Positions 48,361 through 60,261 of a stretch of DNA of 64,000 nt are shown here, one piece after another. The stretch comes from Woeseia sp034521225 (GTDB lineage Bacteria > Pseudomonadota > Gammaproteobacteria > Steroidobacterales > Woeseiaceae). Position numbers and translations under genes: made by a program. The stretch covers positions 56,658 to 120,657 of the forward strand of contig JAXHMR010000010.1 in assembly GCA_034521225.1 (NCBI GenBank). The letters run 5' to 3'. Under the pieces are notes generated by a model. The model had not been told where the DNA came from. It ran no database searches and worked only from the letters and a program-made list of their open reading frames with translations. The stretch's first letter is position 1. Each line of letters opens with the position of its first letter.

Positions 48361-50645
48361 TCAGGGCGTATCGTGCCGGGTGGCCGATACCGGTAGCCGA
48401 GATGAGCTCGACTGCAGTGTCACGCCGCTCCCCGGACGAACCAATCGCTGCAATGCTCCTTGCAGGGCGGTATTGGCGACTGTCGCACCCGCCGCCTGCA
48501 GCGATTGATGACATCTTCCTTGGGAAAGCCCCAGCGATTCCCGTAACCGGCCGCGACAACCGCGAACTGCGGCTGTAATTCGGCGACAAATGCCGCTGTC
48601 GAGGACGTGCTGCTGCCATGGTGCGGCACAAACACGAGCTCCGTGCGTTTCAGGTAGCCGCGCTCGGCGAGTCGCCTTTCACCGCGGGATTCGATGTCCC
48701 CGGTCAGCAGCACCCGCGCCGCACCCACCGTCACCTCGACAACGCAAGACCCATCATTGCCGTCAGTGATGTCGCCAATATCCGGATGCAGCACGTAGAT
48801 GACACCGTTGCAGCTGCCAGCGGTTCCCGGTGACGCGGCAGCGCGTGCATGCCGGCAGGCGCCGCGGCTCCCCGCCATGCAGCTGGCGCACATCGACGCC
48901 GCGCAACAGCGACTTGAGCCCGCCGGCATGGTCCAGGTCGCCATGGCTGACGATGACGGCGTCGACGCTGTCCACGCCGATGCTGGAGAACGGCAGCAAA
49001 ACCATTTGTGCCGTGTCGCTGCCGCCGCGAAAGGACGGCCCGGTATCGAAGACCAGCGTGCGGGTGTGGGTGCGAAGCACGGCTGACAGGCCCTGACCGA
49101 CGTCAAGCGCATGCACATCGACACAAGCAGCCGGAGGCCCGTCCGGGCGGTAAAGTACCGCGGCAAGCAACGCCGGCCATGCCAACCGGCGGCCGGGCCA
49201 GCCCGGCGGCAGCACAATCCACAGCGCCGTCAGCGCCGTCACGATCAGCGCGAGTCCTGACGGTGATGCCAGCGGCCGGATTGCGCCTGGCAATCCCGAC
49301 AGCCCCTCCAGTATCGCGACAACGGCGCGCAGGCTGATCCACGCGAGCCAAAGGAGCCGGTCGCCGGCCGGCGCGAGCGGCCCGTCGAGCAGCAGACCAC
49401 CCAGCGCCGCGGGCACGGTAACAACGCTGAAAACCGGCAGGACCATCAGGTTGGCCAACGGCGCCAGCCACGCGACTCGCGCGAACAGCGCGGACGTCAG
49501 TGCAAAAAGGCCGAACAGCAGCCCGAGCTGCAGCGCTGTAAGGTCTGAAAACGCGCGCCACAGTCTCGCTGTCCAGCCTGCCGCCCCGGAATCGCCGCCA
49601 GCACGCCGCTGACCGCCGATCCACAGCAGCACGGCGACCGCACCAAAGGACAACTTGAAGCCCGGCGACAGTATCGACAACGGGTCGGACAACAGGACGG
49701 CACCGCCGGCGAGCGCCAGTACACGAAACGGGCTCAGGCGTTGCCGCAGCAGGACAGCCGCCGCTGCGAAGAGCGCCATCAACAGGGCACGGCGCGCCGG
49801 AATCGGCGAAGCCCGATCCCAGCGCGTGCGCGGCGACTGCCGCACTGACAGCCAGCAACAGGGCGGCATCGCGCGTTACCGCGCGGCCACAGCAATGCGA
49901 ACGGAGCGCGCGAATCGAAGACGCCACCCGGCCGCGAGCCCGACATGCAAGCCGGAAATGGCCATCAGGTGGCTCGTCCCGGTCAACGCATACCGGTCCC
50001 ACGCGGCGCGCGTCATGCCGTGCCTTGCGCCAACCGTAATCGCCAACAGCACGCCGCCGAGCAGGTGTAACGGCGACGGTGGATGCGTGGCGAAGAATTA
50101 CGCCTGACAGCGGCGATGCCTTGCAGACGCGGCAACTTACCGGCACGCGTACCCTGAACCACGTATCCGGTAGCGCCAATGTGCTGCCGGAACAACCAAC
50201 GGCATAGTCGAATGTGCCGGGATTGGCAAACCCGCGCGGTGGCCGCAGCCGGGCGGTCAGCTCCCAGTGCTCGCCCAGTTGCGGAACGCCGGTCGCGTCG
50301 AACCAGCTGAGCCTGATTCGCCGTGGCAGATCAGGCGCATCGACAGGCTTCACCAGCAAGCGCTGTGAATCAACGTTAACCTGTGTAAAATCAATAATTT
50401 CTACGGTAAATATAAAGTCGTTTCCCATTAGGTGCCGCGGGCAGCCGGGATTGAAGCTCGGCACCAGGATGGCCGCGCATCAACAGGCTGCCGGCCACAG
50501 CCGCAGCGATTGGACGGCAGGGCCACAGACACAGGCTGCAGAAACCAACTCCGGCGGCGGCCCATAACCAGGGCAGCGGCGGCAAGCCCGGCAATAGCGC
50601 CGCGGCGTAAGCGCCGGCAAGCGCGTACAGGCAGTATCGATGCAT
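48361..50645 (-). CDS. comEC: ComEC/Rec2 DNA-uptake channel (multiple frameshifts)
   Basis: Inner-membrane channel for transforming DNA. The N-terminus at ATG 50645 is hydrophobic (LYALAGAYAAALLPGLPPLPWLWAAAG). Next come DUF4131-like GEHWELTARLRPPRGFANPGTFDY and, in another frame, the competence domain (LSPGFKLSFGAVAVLLWIGG, LANLMVLPVFSVVTVPAALGGLLL). A C-terminal beta-lactamase-like domain holds VHALDVGQGLSAVL, FDTGPSF, VIVSHGDLDHAGGL and LVFVPHHGSS. At least four indels occur (near 50440, 50070-49870, 48890 and 48500). The end at 48361 is tentative. It lies just upstream of exbB. Confidence 0.9.
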
Positions 50646-50912
50646 GGTGCGCGTCCCTGCGCAATGTCTGGTCCGGGCGGCGCGCGTACAGCCGCTCGCG
50701 TCGTAGAGCAGCCTGGTCGAACAAGGCCTGGTCTGCTGCGAGCGGCGGGAAGACCGGCCCGTTTTCCCACCGTCTCGCTACGATCGCCCAAGTCCGCCAG
50801 GCTGCTAGCCCGGACCAGAAATTTGCGTGGCTGTCATGGCGGTTGACTACCATCAACCGTTAGCATGCCGGCCGCTCGCCGGCCCTGTTGATGTAAACGA
50901 AGCCCAAGCCCG
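50646..50912. other. Intergenic region between comEC and the DUF2062 gene
   Basis: 267 bp between divergent genes. No gene, repeat or clear promoter was recognised. TTGACTACCATC at 50844 is a possible -35 element for the rightward gene. Confidence 0.4.
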
Positions 50913-51449
50913 ATGCCAAGACGCTTTTTTCGGAAATTTTCCCTGGATGATCGTTTCCGGGGCCAGTGGTACTTCGCGCCCTTCGACCACCTGTTGCACG
51001 ATCAGCGGCTGTGGGGGGTCCGGCGGCGCACGGTCGTCCCGGCGTTTGCGCTCGGCCTGTTTGTCGCGTTCATGCCGTTCCCCGGTCATCCGCTGATTGC
51101 CGCACTGGCAGCGCTAGCCATGCGTGTCCACATACCCGTGGCCGCGCTGACCACCTTCGTCAGCAATCCGCTGACGATGGGTCCGATGTACTTCTTTGCC
51201 TACCGGCTGGGGCAGTATCTGCTCGGCACCGAGCGCCAGCCCTTCAGTTTCGAATTGTCACTGACATGGGTATTCGAGCGCTTTGTCACCTTGTGGCAAC
51301 CGCTGTTACTCGGCTGTGTGCTGCTCGGCCTGCTGGCGGCGCTGGCCGGCTATATCGTACTCGACCTGCTGTGGCGGGCGTCCATTGCGGACTACCTTGA
51401 AAAGCGCCGCGCGAGAAAGCGACGGAAGGAGGAGACTGACCGGGAATAA
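50913..51449 (+). CDS. DUF2062 membrane protein
   Basis: 178 aa, intact. MPRRFFRKFSLDDRFRGQWYFAPFDHLLHD is the typical soluble N-terminus. Two or three membrane helices follow (VVPAFALGLFVAFMPFPGHPLIAALAALAM, LTTFVSNPLTMGPMYFFAYRLG, LLLGCVLLGLLAALAGYIVLDLLW) and a basic tail (EKRRARKRRKEE). NPLTMGPMYFFAYRLG is the signature motif. It is commonly found next to comEC-exbBD-lol genes in Gammaproteobacteria. Function unknown. Confidence 0.92.
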   Translation: MPRRFFRKFSLDDRFRGQWYFAPFDHLLHDQRLWGVRRRTVVPAFALGLFVAFMPFPGHPLIAALAALAMRVHIPVAALTTFVSNPLTMGPMYFFAYRLGQYLLGTERQPFSFELSLTWVFERFVTLWQPLLLGCVLLGLLAALAGYIVLDLLWRASIADYLEKRRARKRRKEETDRE

Positions 51450-51473
51450 GGGGCGTCGACCCCGTCGTTGCGA

Positions 51474-51671
51474 GGCTGCGCAGCAGCCGTGGCAATCTCG
51501 CACCGATGGGCAGAGGCAGTATCCGTACGAGATCGCCACGTCGCTTCGCTCCTCGCGACGACGGAGCCCGGTCGTTGCGAGGCTGCGCAGCAGCCGTGGC
51601 AATCTCGCACCGATGGGCAGAGGCAGTATCCGTGCGAGATCGCCACGTCGCTCTGCTCCTCGCGACGACGG
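51474..51671. repeat. REP-like palindromic repeat, two tandem units (family A)
   Basis: Two almost identical units start at 51474 and 51571, 97 bp apart, each opening GTCGTTGCGAGGCTGCGCAG and closing CTCCTCGCGACGACGG with GAGATCGCCACGTCGC before it. They occupy the gap between the DUF2062 gene and the lolD end; no gene was seen in 51450-51687. Confidence 0.88.
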
Positions 51672-51687
51672 AGCCCGGTCCCTGCGC

Positions 51688-52375
<688 letters not shown>

Positions 52376-52383
<8 letters not shown>

Positions 52384-53631
52384 AACGCAGCGCCTCCGCC
52401 GGTAGCGTGCGCGCCGCGCGCCAGGCCGGATAGAGGGTCGACAGCAGCGCGAGCAGGAACGCAATGGAACAGACCATCGTCACATCCGCCCAGCGCAGGT
52501 CGGCCGGCAGGTCACTGATGAAGTAGACTTCGGCCGCCAGCAATTTGATGCCGAAGGCGGATTCCATGCTTGCCACAATACTCTTCCAGGCTCAGGGTGG
52601 GCAACAGAACTCCCAGCAACAGGCCGGCGAGCGCACCGGCAACGCCGATTACCGGTGCCCTGCGTCATAAAGATGCGCAGGATGGCTGACGGCGTTGCAC
52701 CGATTGTACGCAGTATCGCAATATCCGACTGCTTGCTCCTTCACGACCATGACCAGCGTTGACACGATATTGAACGCGGCAACCGCTACCACCAGCAGCA
52801 GGATGACAAACGGTATCGACTTCGTAATCGGTGGATGGAGCGGAAAAAATCGACGTGACGGCGGGTCCAGTCGCTGGCCATGACGCCGCCGCCGGCCGCA
52901 GAGCCGCGTGGCGGACGACTGACCGGTGCCTGGTATATGTCATCGACAGCGAGCCGCAACCCGCTGACCGACCGGTTCATCCGGAACAACTTCTGCGCAT
53001 CCTCGATGTTGACAAAGGCGAGGCGCCTGTCGAATTCGTACATACCGACCCTGTAGATACCGCTGACGGTAAATCGGCGAGTCCGTGGCACGAGACCGGC
53101 CGGTGTTACGCGTCCTTCCGCCAGCGTAACCGTTACGCGATCCCCGACGTCCGCCTGCAACGCTTCTGCCAGTTCGATGCCAAGTATGATCCGGTAATCC
53201 CCGGGGCCGAGGCTGTCCAGCGTGCCTTCGGTCATGACACCGCTGACGCCGGAGACGCGATCCTCACGCTGTGGTTCGATGCCACGCAGTCCCGCACCGC
53301 TAAGCTCCTCGCCGGCGATCAGCAATGCCTGCCCGTCGACATAGGGTGCAGTCGCCGTGACCCGCGCGTCAGCATTCGCGATGACGGACAGCGAGTGCCA
53401 GTCGGGCAGGCCGCGATTCGGGGCCTCGATACTGGCGTGCGCCGTCATCGACAGCAGGCGGTCCTTTAGCTCGCGTTCGAACCCATTAACGACCGACAGC
53501 ACGATGATCAATACCGCGACGGCGATCGCAATGCCGAGCATTGAGATCGCGGAAATCAGCGACACGAAACCATTGCTGCTACGCGCCCGAACATAGCGAT
53601 TGCCGATCCAGATTTCGTACCAGGTACCCAC
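52376..53631 (-). CDS. lolE: LolC/LolE-family permease, downstream copy (frameshifted)
   Basis: Starts at a GTG at 53631 (GTWYEIWIGNRYVRARSSNGFVSLISAISMLGIAIAVAVLIIVLSVVNGFERELKDRLLSMTAHASI), the MacB-like permease N-terminus with one membrane helix. A periplasmic domain follows (VGMYEFDRRLAFVNIEDAQKLF). After about residue 270 at least two indels scatter the last three helices; the end IAFLLALLSTLYPAWRAARTLPAEALRYD is standard. It lies between the other permease and lolD. E versus C assignment is tentative, based on order only. Confidence 0.88.
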
Positions 53632-54878
53632 CGCTTCTCGTAACGCGAAGCGATGGCGGGATCGACAGACGCGGCGCGCCGTGCGGGGTAAAGTGTGGCC
53701 AGCGATGTCAGCACAAACGCGGCGACCGCAATAATGGTGACATCCGATGCTTCCAGAGTCGACGGAATCTGTGTCACGTAGTAGACATCACCCGGCATGA
53801 TCTGGAAGCCGAAAAGCTGTTCGATCGCCGGCACTATGGCCGGTACATTGATCGCGAGCACGATGCCGGTCACGATACCGACCAGCACGCCAAACCAGCC
53901 AATGATCGCGCCCTGGATGAAAAACACGCGCACTACACCGGACGGGTCCATGCCCAGCGTTCGCAGGACGGCGATATCGCCAGTCTTGTCCGTCACGACC
54001 ATGACGAGGCTTGCAACAATATTGAACGCGGCCACACCGATAATCAGCGACAGCAGCAGCGACATCATCATCTTTTCAAGACGGATTGCCCGAAAGTAAC
54101 TGGCATTTTCGACGGTCCAGTCGCTCGTGCTATAAGTCTCGCCCAGCGTTTGCTGCAAGCCGCGCGCGATGACGGGCGCGGCCATTACGTCATCGCCAAG
54201 GAACCTGACGGCACTGACCCTGCCTTCGAGGGATACCATGCGCGCCGCGTCCGCGGCGTGCACCAACGCCAGCGATGTATCGTGCTCCTGGACACCGGCC
54301 TCGAACACCCCGCCGACAACAAACCGCTTGAGTACCGGCTCTATTTCGCCGGCACCGGATACGCGCGGAATCAGAAGCACGACGCCATCGCCGATGCGCA
54401 CGCCGAGATCGAATGCCAGCAGCCGGCCGAGCACTATCCTGTCCATGCCAGCCTCGAGAACCTCGAGATCGCCTTCGAGAAAATTGATCGTGCGCCCGGA
54501 TACCGCTTGCTCGAATTCCGGCACGATGCCGTTGATCAGTAGCGGCTTGAGCTCGCGGCCGGTCCGAACCATGCCCTCGAGTTCCAGCAGCGGCGCCGCC
54601 GCGACCACGCCAGGCTGCGCGAGTATCGTGTCGCGCAGCGGCTCCCAGTCCGCCAGCGGCCCCGACGCGGCCGATATCGAGCCGTGGGCCGTCATGCTCA
54701 GGAGCCGGTCGCGCAGCTCTCCCTGGAACCCGTTCATGACCGACAGGATGACGATCAGGGCGGCCACACCGAGCGCAATACCGGCGACCGAAATGGCCGT
54801 GATAAACGACACGAATCGCGTACGGCGCCGGGCGCGCAGGTAGCGCAGGCCGACAAACCATTCAACGGGATTGATCAT
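53556..54878 (-). CDS. lolC: LolC/LolE-family permease, upstream copy
   Basis: Starts near ATG 54878 (MINPVEWFVGLRYLRARRRTRFVSFITAISVAGIALGVAALIVILSVMNGFQGELRDRLLSMTAHGSI); an ATG at 54887 is also in frame. Four membrane helices are readable, with the large periplasmic domain (VQEHDTSLALVHAADAARM) and MSLLLSLIIGVAAFNIVASLVMVVTDKTGDIAVLRTLG. The end RRAASVDPAIASRYE is normally the last residue block. Here the frame continues for 26 odd residues over the next gene, suggesting a lost stop from an indel near 53640. First gene of the lol operon. Confidence 0.92.
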   Translation of the reverse strand: MINPVEWFVGLRYLRARRRTRFVSFITAISVAGIALGVAALIVILSVMNGFQGELRDRLLSMTAHGSISAASGPLADWEPLRDTILAQPGVVAAAPLLELEGMVRTGRELKPLLINGIVPEFEQAVSGRTINFLEGDLEVLEAGMDRIVLGRLLAFDLGVRIGDGVVLLIPRVSGAGEIEPVLKRFVVGGVFEAGVQEHDTSLALVHAADAARMVSLEGRVSAVRFLGDDVMAAPVIARGLQQTLGETYSTSDWTVENASYFRAIRLEKMMMSLLLSLIIGVAAFNIVASLVMVVTDKTGDIAVLRTLGMDPSGVVRVFFIQGAIIGWFGVLVGIVTGIVLAINVPAIVPAIEQLFGFQIMPGDVYYVTQIPSTLEASDVTIIAVAAFVLTSLATLYPARRAASVDPAIASRYEKRWVPGTKSGSAIAMFGRVAAMVSCR

Positions 54879-54969
54879 CGGGCGCATTAAACCACATCGG
54901 CTTTTGTGACGCAGGTCACATTCCACCGTCACCGTTGTTCGTTCACCATTTACCTGCAGCCGCAACTAA

Positions 54970-55172
54970 TCCGAATTATTGATGAACGTTTTGTCGCGGT
55001 GGTAAGCGAAGGCGCACCGCAGGGAGGGCTTTTCAGGGGACGCTGTAAATACGTCCCCACTCGTTGCCCAAGGGCTCTGTGCCGGACGTCCGAAGTCCGG
55101 CACAGCCCCTGAAAGCCCTCCGCCGGTGCGCCTTCGCCCCGACCTGAGTGCCGCTTTCATGAATAATCCGGG
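54970..55172. repeat. Cloverleaf-like palindromic element (family B, copy 3)
   Basis: The longest copy. Ends CCGAATTATTGATGAACG and TTCATGAATAATCCGGG. Outer stem GCGAAGGCGCACCGCAGG pairs with GCCGGTGCGCCTTCGC. Inner hairpins are GGGGACGC...TACGTCCCC and TGTGCCGGAC...GTCCGGCACA. It lies between the lolC start and the small secreted protein gene. The rest of 54888-55302 holds upstream regions only. Confidence 0.8.
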
Positions 55173-55302
55173 TTGGGCCTATCCTCAATAGTGAGAACCA
55201 GGTGGGAATATAAACCTTCATGTAAAAAACGATCACACGTACGCGTTTTTGACGCCACTGCCGGTGCTATAGTCGCCAGATTAACAACCTGGAGCTGACT
55301 TG

Positions 55303-55587
55303 ATGAATAAACTTCGCGCCCTGACACTGACCGCCCTCCTCGGCGGCGCTTTGGGCATCGCCAGCGCCGACACGCTGCAGATGGGCGGCACCGACAACGC
55401 CAACCGCTTCGAGCAAGCTGGCAAACCGTCCCGCGGCATGACACAGACCCGGGTAGAAGCCGAGTTCGGCTCGCCACGATCTCGCCAGAGTCCGGTAGGC
55501 GACCCGCCGATCACGCGCTGGGACTACGAGACGTTCGCCGTATTCTTTGAACATGATCGTGTCATTCACGCAGTGACAAAGCGGTAA
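55303..55587 (+). CDS. Small secreted protein of unknown function
   Basis: 94 aa from ATG 55303 (a TTG at 55300 is in frame); GGAG at 55291-55294 supports the ATG. A signal peptide ends near ALGIASA. The mature part MTQTRVEAEFGSPRSRQSPVGDPPITRWDYETFAVFFEHDRVIHAV resembles the compact SmpA/BamE-type fold used by small periplasmic proteins, but the similarity is weak. It is intact. Function unknown. Confidence 0.75.
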   Translation: MNKLRALTLTALLGGALGIASADTLQMGGTDNANRFEQAGKPSRGMTQTRVEAEFGSPRSRQSPVGDPPITRWDYETFAVFFEHDRVIHAVTKR

Positions 55588-55593
55588 TATTCA

Positions 55594-55690
55594 GTCATTG
55601 CGAGCCCGCAGGGCGTGGCAATCTCCTTCCGGTTGGCAGAGTCGTAAATTGTGCGAGATCGCCACGGCGCTTTGCGCCTCGCGATGACGG
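55594..55690. repeat. REP-like palindromic repeat (family A)
   Basis: GTCATTGCGAGCCCGCAGGG at the left, CGCTTTGCGCCTCGCGATGACGG at the right, with GTGGCAATCTC and GAGATCGCCAC inside. Almost identical to the 43456 copy. It lies 7 bp after the stop of the small secreted protein gene. Confidence 0.85.
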
Positions 55691-55771
55691 GTGGGTGCGC
55701 GATAGCGTCGCTTCTGCAGGCACCAATGCGCTGTGCGATAATCGCCGGCCCTTGTCTGACTGACTCTGCTC

Positions 55772-58700
55772 GTGGGCCTTACCTCGCTCATTCCGAAACG
55801 CCGCGCATCCAATCGGCTACGCGCCATAGGTCGACTGATCGGCGCCAGCACTTCGCTGGCAGCCGTCGAACTCGCGCGGGCGCTCGACCGGCCGCTGATA
55901 CTGCTGGCGAGTGATCCGCGGCAGGCGGACCGGCTCGAGGCCGAGACGCGCTGGTTCGCCGGCGACCTGCCAGTCGAACATTTCGTCGAATGGGAAACAC
56001 TGCCCTACGATACGTTCTCACCGCACCAGGACATCATCTCGCAGCGCCTGAAGGTCCTCGGCAAACTGTCGACCAAGCGGCGCGGCATCCTGATCGTTTC
56101 ACGCCCGGCACTGCTGCAACGCCTGCCGCCGACCGACTACGTCGCCGCGCGCACCTTGAGCATTACCAAAGGCCAGACGCTGGATCGCGATGCGTTCATC
56201 GAGTCGCTGACGGCGACGGGCTACGCGCGCGTGCCACTGGTGCAGGAGCATGGCGAGATCGCCGTCCGCGGCGCGTTACTCGACGTGTACCCGATGGGCT
56301 CGGAATCGCCATTGCGCATCGATTTCTTCGACAACGAGGTCGACACGCTGCGCACCTTTGACCCCGATACACAAATTTCCGGTGGCACGCTCGACGCCAT
56401 CAACATACTGCCCGCGCGCGAAATACCGCTCGATGCGGACGACGTTGGTTATTTTCCGGCAGCGCTATCGCGCGCGCGCTTGAGGACGACGTCGCAGTCG
56501 CGGGTGTATCGCGACGTATCGGACGGCATTTCGCATGGCGGCATCGAGTACTACCTGCCGTTATTCTTCGAGCGAACATCGACGCTGCCCGATTACCTCG
56601 GCAACGACGCCGTCATCATGGCGCCGCAGAATCTGCGCGACATACTCGCCGGGGCGTGGCGGGGAATTCGGCGAGCGGTATGAACTGTGCCGGCACGACC
56701 TCGAACGGCCCGTACTGGCGCCGGACGAAGCCTTTGTCAGTCCGGACGACCTGATGGACGCCATTGGCCAATTGCGCAATATCCGCTACGAATCACGGTC
56801 GCTCGAAGCGGCGGACACGGTACTGAATGCCGATACCCGCCTGCCACCGGCACTGCGCATCGAGGCACGTTACGAGGACGCGGCGAGCACGCTGATGTCG
56901 TTTGTCGATAAGTTCGACGGACGGATCCTGTTCACCGCCGAATCCGCCGGCCGCCGCCGAGAGCGTATTCGACTTCCTTCGCGGCCGGGGTCTCGATGTG
57001 ACCCGTCTGGACCAGCTGGCAGGAGTTCCAGGACGGCGGCCCGCGCCTCGCGGTTGCACAGGCGCCGCTCGAGGACGGCATGCTGCTCCCTGGTGCCGGT
57101 GTCGCACTGATCAGCGAACAGCAGCTGTTCGGCGAGAAGGTGCGCCAGCGGAGCCGCCGGCGCCGCACCGAGCGCGACCCGGAAGCGATCATCCGGCAAC
57201 TCAATGACCTGCAGCCGGGATCGCCGGTCGTGCACGCGGAATACGGCGTCGGGCGCTATCTCGGGCTCGTCATGCTCGAGGCCGGCGGCACCCGCGGCGA
57301 GTTCCTGCATCTCGAATATGCCGACGGCGACCAGCTGTACGTGCCGGTGCAGGCGCTGGACAGGATTTCACGCTATACCGGTGCATCGCCGGAGCACGCA
57401 CCGCTGCACCGCCTTGGCACGGACCAGTGGGCCAAAGCAAAAAAGCGCGCCGTACAGAAAATTCGCGATGTCGCCGGCGGAAGTACTCGAGCGTCTATGC
57501 CAGGCGCGCCGCACGCCGCGGCCATGCGTTTCGCTGGCCCGAAGCCGACTACCGCGCGTTCGAGGACGCCTTCCCCTCGAGCCCACCGAGGACCAGGCGC
57601 GTACGATAGAAGACGTGCTCGCGGATCTCGCCTCCGATGCGCCGATGGATCGGGTCGTCTGTGGGGATGTCAGGCTTCGGCAAGGCGTGGGAGGTGGCCC
57701 TGCGCATTGCGACATTTGCCGCCGTGCATGGTGGCGGAGCAGGTCGCCATCCTCGTGCCGACGACATTGCTGGCGCAGCAGCATGCACAGACGTTCAAAG
57801 ACCGTTTCGCCGATTGGCCGGTGCAGATCGAGGTCCTGTCGCGCTTTGTCGTGAGAAAAGGAAATGGAGGGCGTGGTCGAGGGCATGCGCTCGGGCAACG
57901 TCGACGTCGTCATCGGCACGCACCGCCTGTTGCAGCACACACGCGATTTCAAGAACGTCGGCCTGGTTATCGTCGATGAGGAGCATCGTTTCGGTGTGCG
58001 CCACAAGGAAGCCATCAAGTCGCTCCGCAGCGAAGCTGATGCTGCTGACACTGACCGCCACACCGATACCACGCACGCTGAATATGGCGCTGGGCGAACT
58101 GCGCGGATGTCACTGATCACGACGCCGCCGGCGGAGCGCCTCGCGGTCCGGACGTTCGTCAGTGAGTGGAACGATGTCGTCATCCGTGAAGCCTGCCTGC
58201 GCGAAATCAAGCGCGGCGGGCAAGTCTATTTCATTCACAACCGCGTTGAAGATATTGCGCGTATCGGCGAACGGCTTACCGCCCTGGTCCCTGAAGCAAA
58301 GATTCGCGTAGGGCACGGGCAGATGCCCGAACGTGAGCTTGAGCAGGTCATGCTCGACTTCTACCACCGCCGGTTCAATGTCCTGTTGTGCACGACCATT
58401 GTTGAAAGCGGCATCGACGTGCCGACCGCGAATACCATCATCATCAACCGGGCGGACCGTTTCGGTCTCGCGCAGTTGCACCAGTTGCGGGGCCGCGTTG
58501 GCCGCTCGCACCATCGTGCTTACGCCTACCTTGTGACGCCACCGAAAGCGGCAATGACCACCGATGCCGTCAAGCGTCTCGAAGCCATCGATTCGCTCGA
58601 GGATACTCGGCGCCGGCTACCCTTGCCGCGCGTGGTGTTGAGATTGCGCGGTGCGGGCGAGCTATTGGGCGACACGCAGAGTGGCCAGATCCAGGAAATC

Positions 58701-59269
58701 GGTTTCTCGCTCTACACCGAAATGCTGACGCGTGCCGTCAAGGCCATGCGCGAAGGCAAGGACGCCAGGCTCGACCAGCCGCTCGACGCCGGTGTCGAGG
58801 TCAACCTGCACCTGCCGGCCCTGCTGCCGGAGGATTACGTGCCTCGACGTGCGTCTGCGCCTGATTCTGTCCCAGCGTATCGCCAGTGCACGCCGACATG
58901 TCCTCGGGAACTTGCGCGAGCTGCGAGTCGAACTGGTAGGCGACCGGGTTCGCGGCCCGAGCCCGGACGGGAAATCTTCTGTCGCGTCGCACAACTGAGA
59001 GTCTCTGCCGCGGCGCTGGGCGTGGGGAGATGGATGCGAGCGGACGGCGCGGGTCTATCTGCAGGCTATGGCCGGTGAGGCCGGACGTCGACCCGCTAAG
59101 GCTCGTGTCGCTGGTCCAGCGCAAGGGACAGGACTATCGTATGCAGGGCGCACATCGATTACAGTTTCGCCGGCCGATGGAAAGCCCGGAGCTACGATTC
59201 AGTGCAATCGAGGCCGTGCTGCAGGAACTCGCACCGGCAGAGGGTACCGCGCAAGCGGCAACAGGCTGA
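55772..59269 (+). CDS. mfd: Transcription-repair coupling factor Mfd (many frameshifts)
   Basis: Removes stalled RNA polymerase and recruits UvrA. It starts at a GTG at 55772. The N-terminal UvrB-like domain is intact to about 56680 (VEHFVEWETLPYDTFSPHQDIISQRL). Then at least eight frame changes occur up to 59050. Readable pieces are the RNAP-interacting domain HAEYGVGRYLGL...EYADGDQLYVPVQALDRISRY, helicase motifs VDEEHRFGVRHKEAIK, LTLTATPIPRTLNMALGELR, YFIHNRVEDIARIGERL, LCTTIVESGIDVPTANTIIINRADRFGLAQLHQLRGRVGRS and the C-terminal DPLRLVSLVQRKGQDYRMQGAHRLQF. Total about 1160 aa, as expected. The Walker A (VCGDVGFGKT) is damaged by an indel near 57668. Confidence 0.93.
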
Positions 59270-59283
59270 CAGGAACGGAACCG

Positions 59284-60252
59284 ATGCAATCAAGGCAACA
59301 GATACCGGTCGCTCGCAGAAAAGCCCGTTGGTACCTGACAATTGTCCCGCTGCTGGGCGCCGTACTGGCTGCTCCGGTAACTGCGCAGGAGATCGAGAGC
59401 ATCGAACTCGAGCCGGTCGAACCGGCAGCGCCACGCTACGCCGTCGAGCTGGTGCTGTTTTGCCTGCTGGCGATGGTGTGGCGACAGGCCGGCGAGTCTG
59501 TCCCGGATAAGGTAAAGGGAGCGGAACCGGATCCGGTAGCCGCAGGGGATGAAGACATCGCGTTTGGCGATCGGCCAATGCCGGGCGCTTCTTCGATGCG
59601 CGCCGAACCCGGAGACGAACCGAGGGTCGAACCAGGGTTGGAACGCGAAGGCGAATACAGCGCCGGAACAGGAGTGGAACCCGAATCCGGACCCACCACA
59701 CTCGAACCACTGCTGCTGCCGGCGGATATCGGACTGGTGGTACTGCCTCGCGAAAAACTGACGCTATCCAATGCTTTTGACAAGCTGTCTGAACTGGATG
59801 CCTACCGTCCGGTTGTCTGGACCGGCTGGACCCAGACTGTGTATGAGAGCGATGTGACCCCGGTCATCCGGCTGCGCCGCCTGGCACGGATACCGCTCGA
59901 GTTCGATGGCACCCTCAAGCTGTACCTGGCGGCCGCTACCTGCACCTGGAAGTCGACCTGACGATGGAAGACCGGCAAATCGCCGCGCCGTCGGCGGATG
60001 ACAGGCGCTTTGGGTTCGGCCGGCACCTGGCGACCCGCATGGACGGAGCCCCAAGTGCGGCCAACCGAAATCGTTCACTACCGCATCCTCGAGGACCGTA
60101 TTGTCAGGAATGGCGAGTTGCGCTATTTCGATCACCCGAAGTTCGGGCTGCTGGCCAGGATCAGCCGTGTGACCGACGACGCCGAAGCGAACGAGACCGA
60201 GGCGCCGGTGCTGCCGCCGTCACCCGAAAACCCGGCGGCTCCGCCGAACTGA
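59284..60252 (+). CDS. csiV: CsiV-like peptidoglycan-binding protein (frameshifted)
   Basis: 14 bp after mfd, its usual position. A signal peptide (YLTIVPLLGAVLAAPVTAQ) leads into AAPRYAVELVLF, the conserved CsiV start. A long Pro/Glu/Gly-rich insert (DEPRVEPGLEREGE, VEPESGPTTLEPLLLP) follows, then LTLSNAFDKLSELDAYRPVVWTGWTQTVYE. After indels near 59930 and 60010-60050 come RYLHLEVDL, DRRFGFG, VRPTEIVHYRILEDRIVRNGELRYFDHPKFGLLARISRV, the family end. About 320 aa. CsiV binds peptidoglycan in Vibrio and was linked to D-amino-acid control there; the insert is longer than usual. Confidence 0.85.
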
Positions 60253-60261
60253 CTAGTAGCT

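Noticed and set aside
48618..50107. Several rightward frames across comEC
   Set aside because: They are shadows of the frameshifted comEC gene; the leftward pieces carry the competence and beta-lactamase-like motifs.
54970..55172. tRNA or other small structured RNA gene
   Set aside because: The three-stem fold lacks tRNA signature bases and length, and it is repeated four times with inverted ends.
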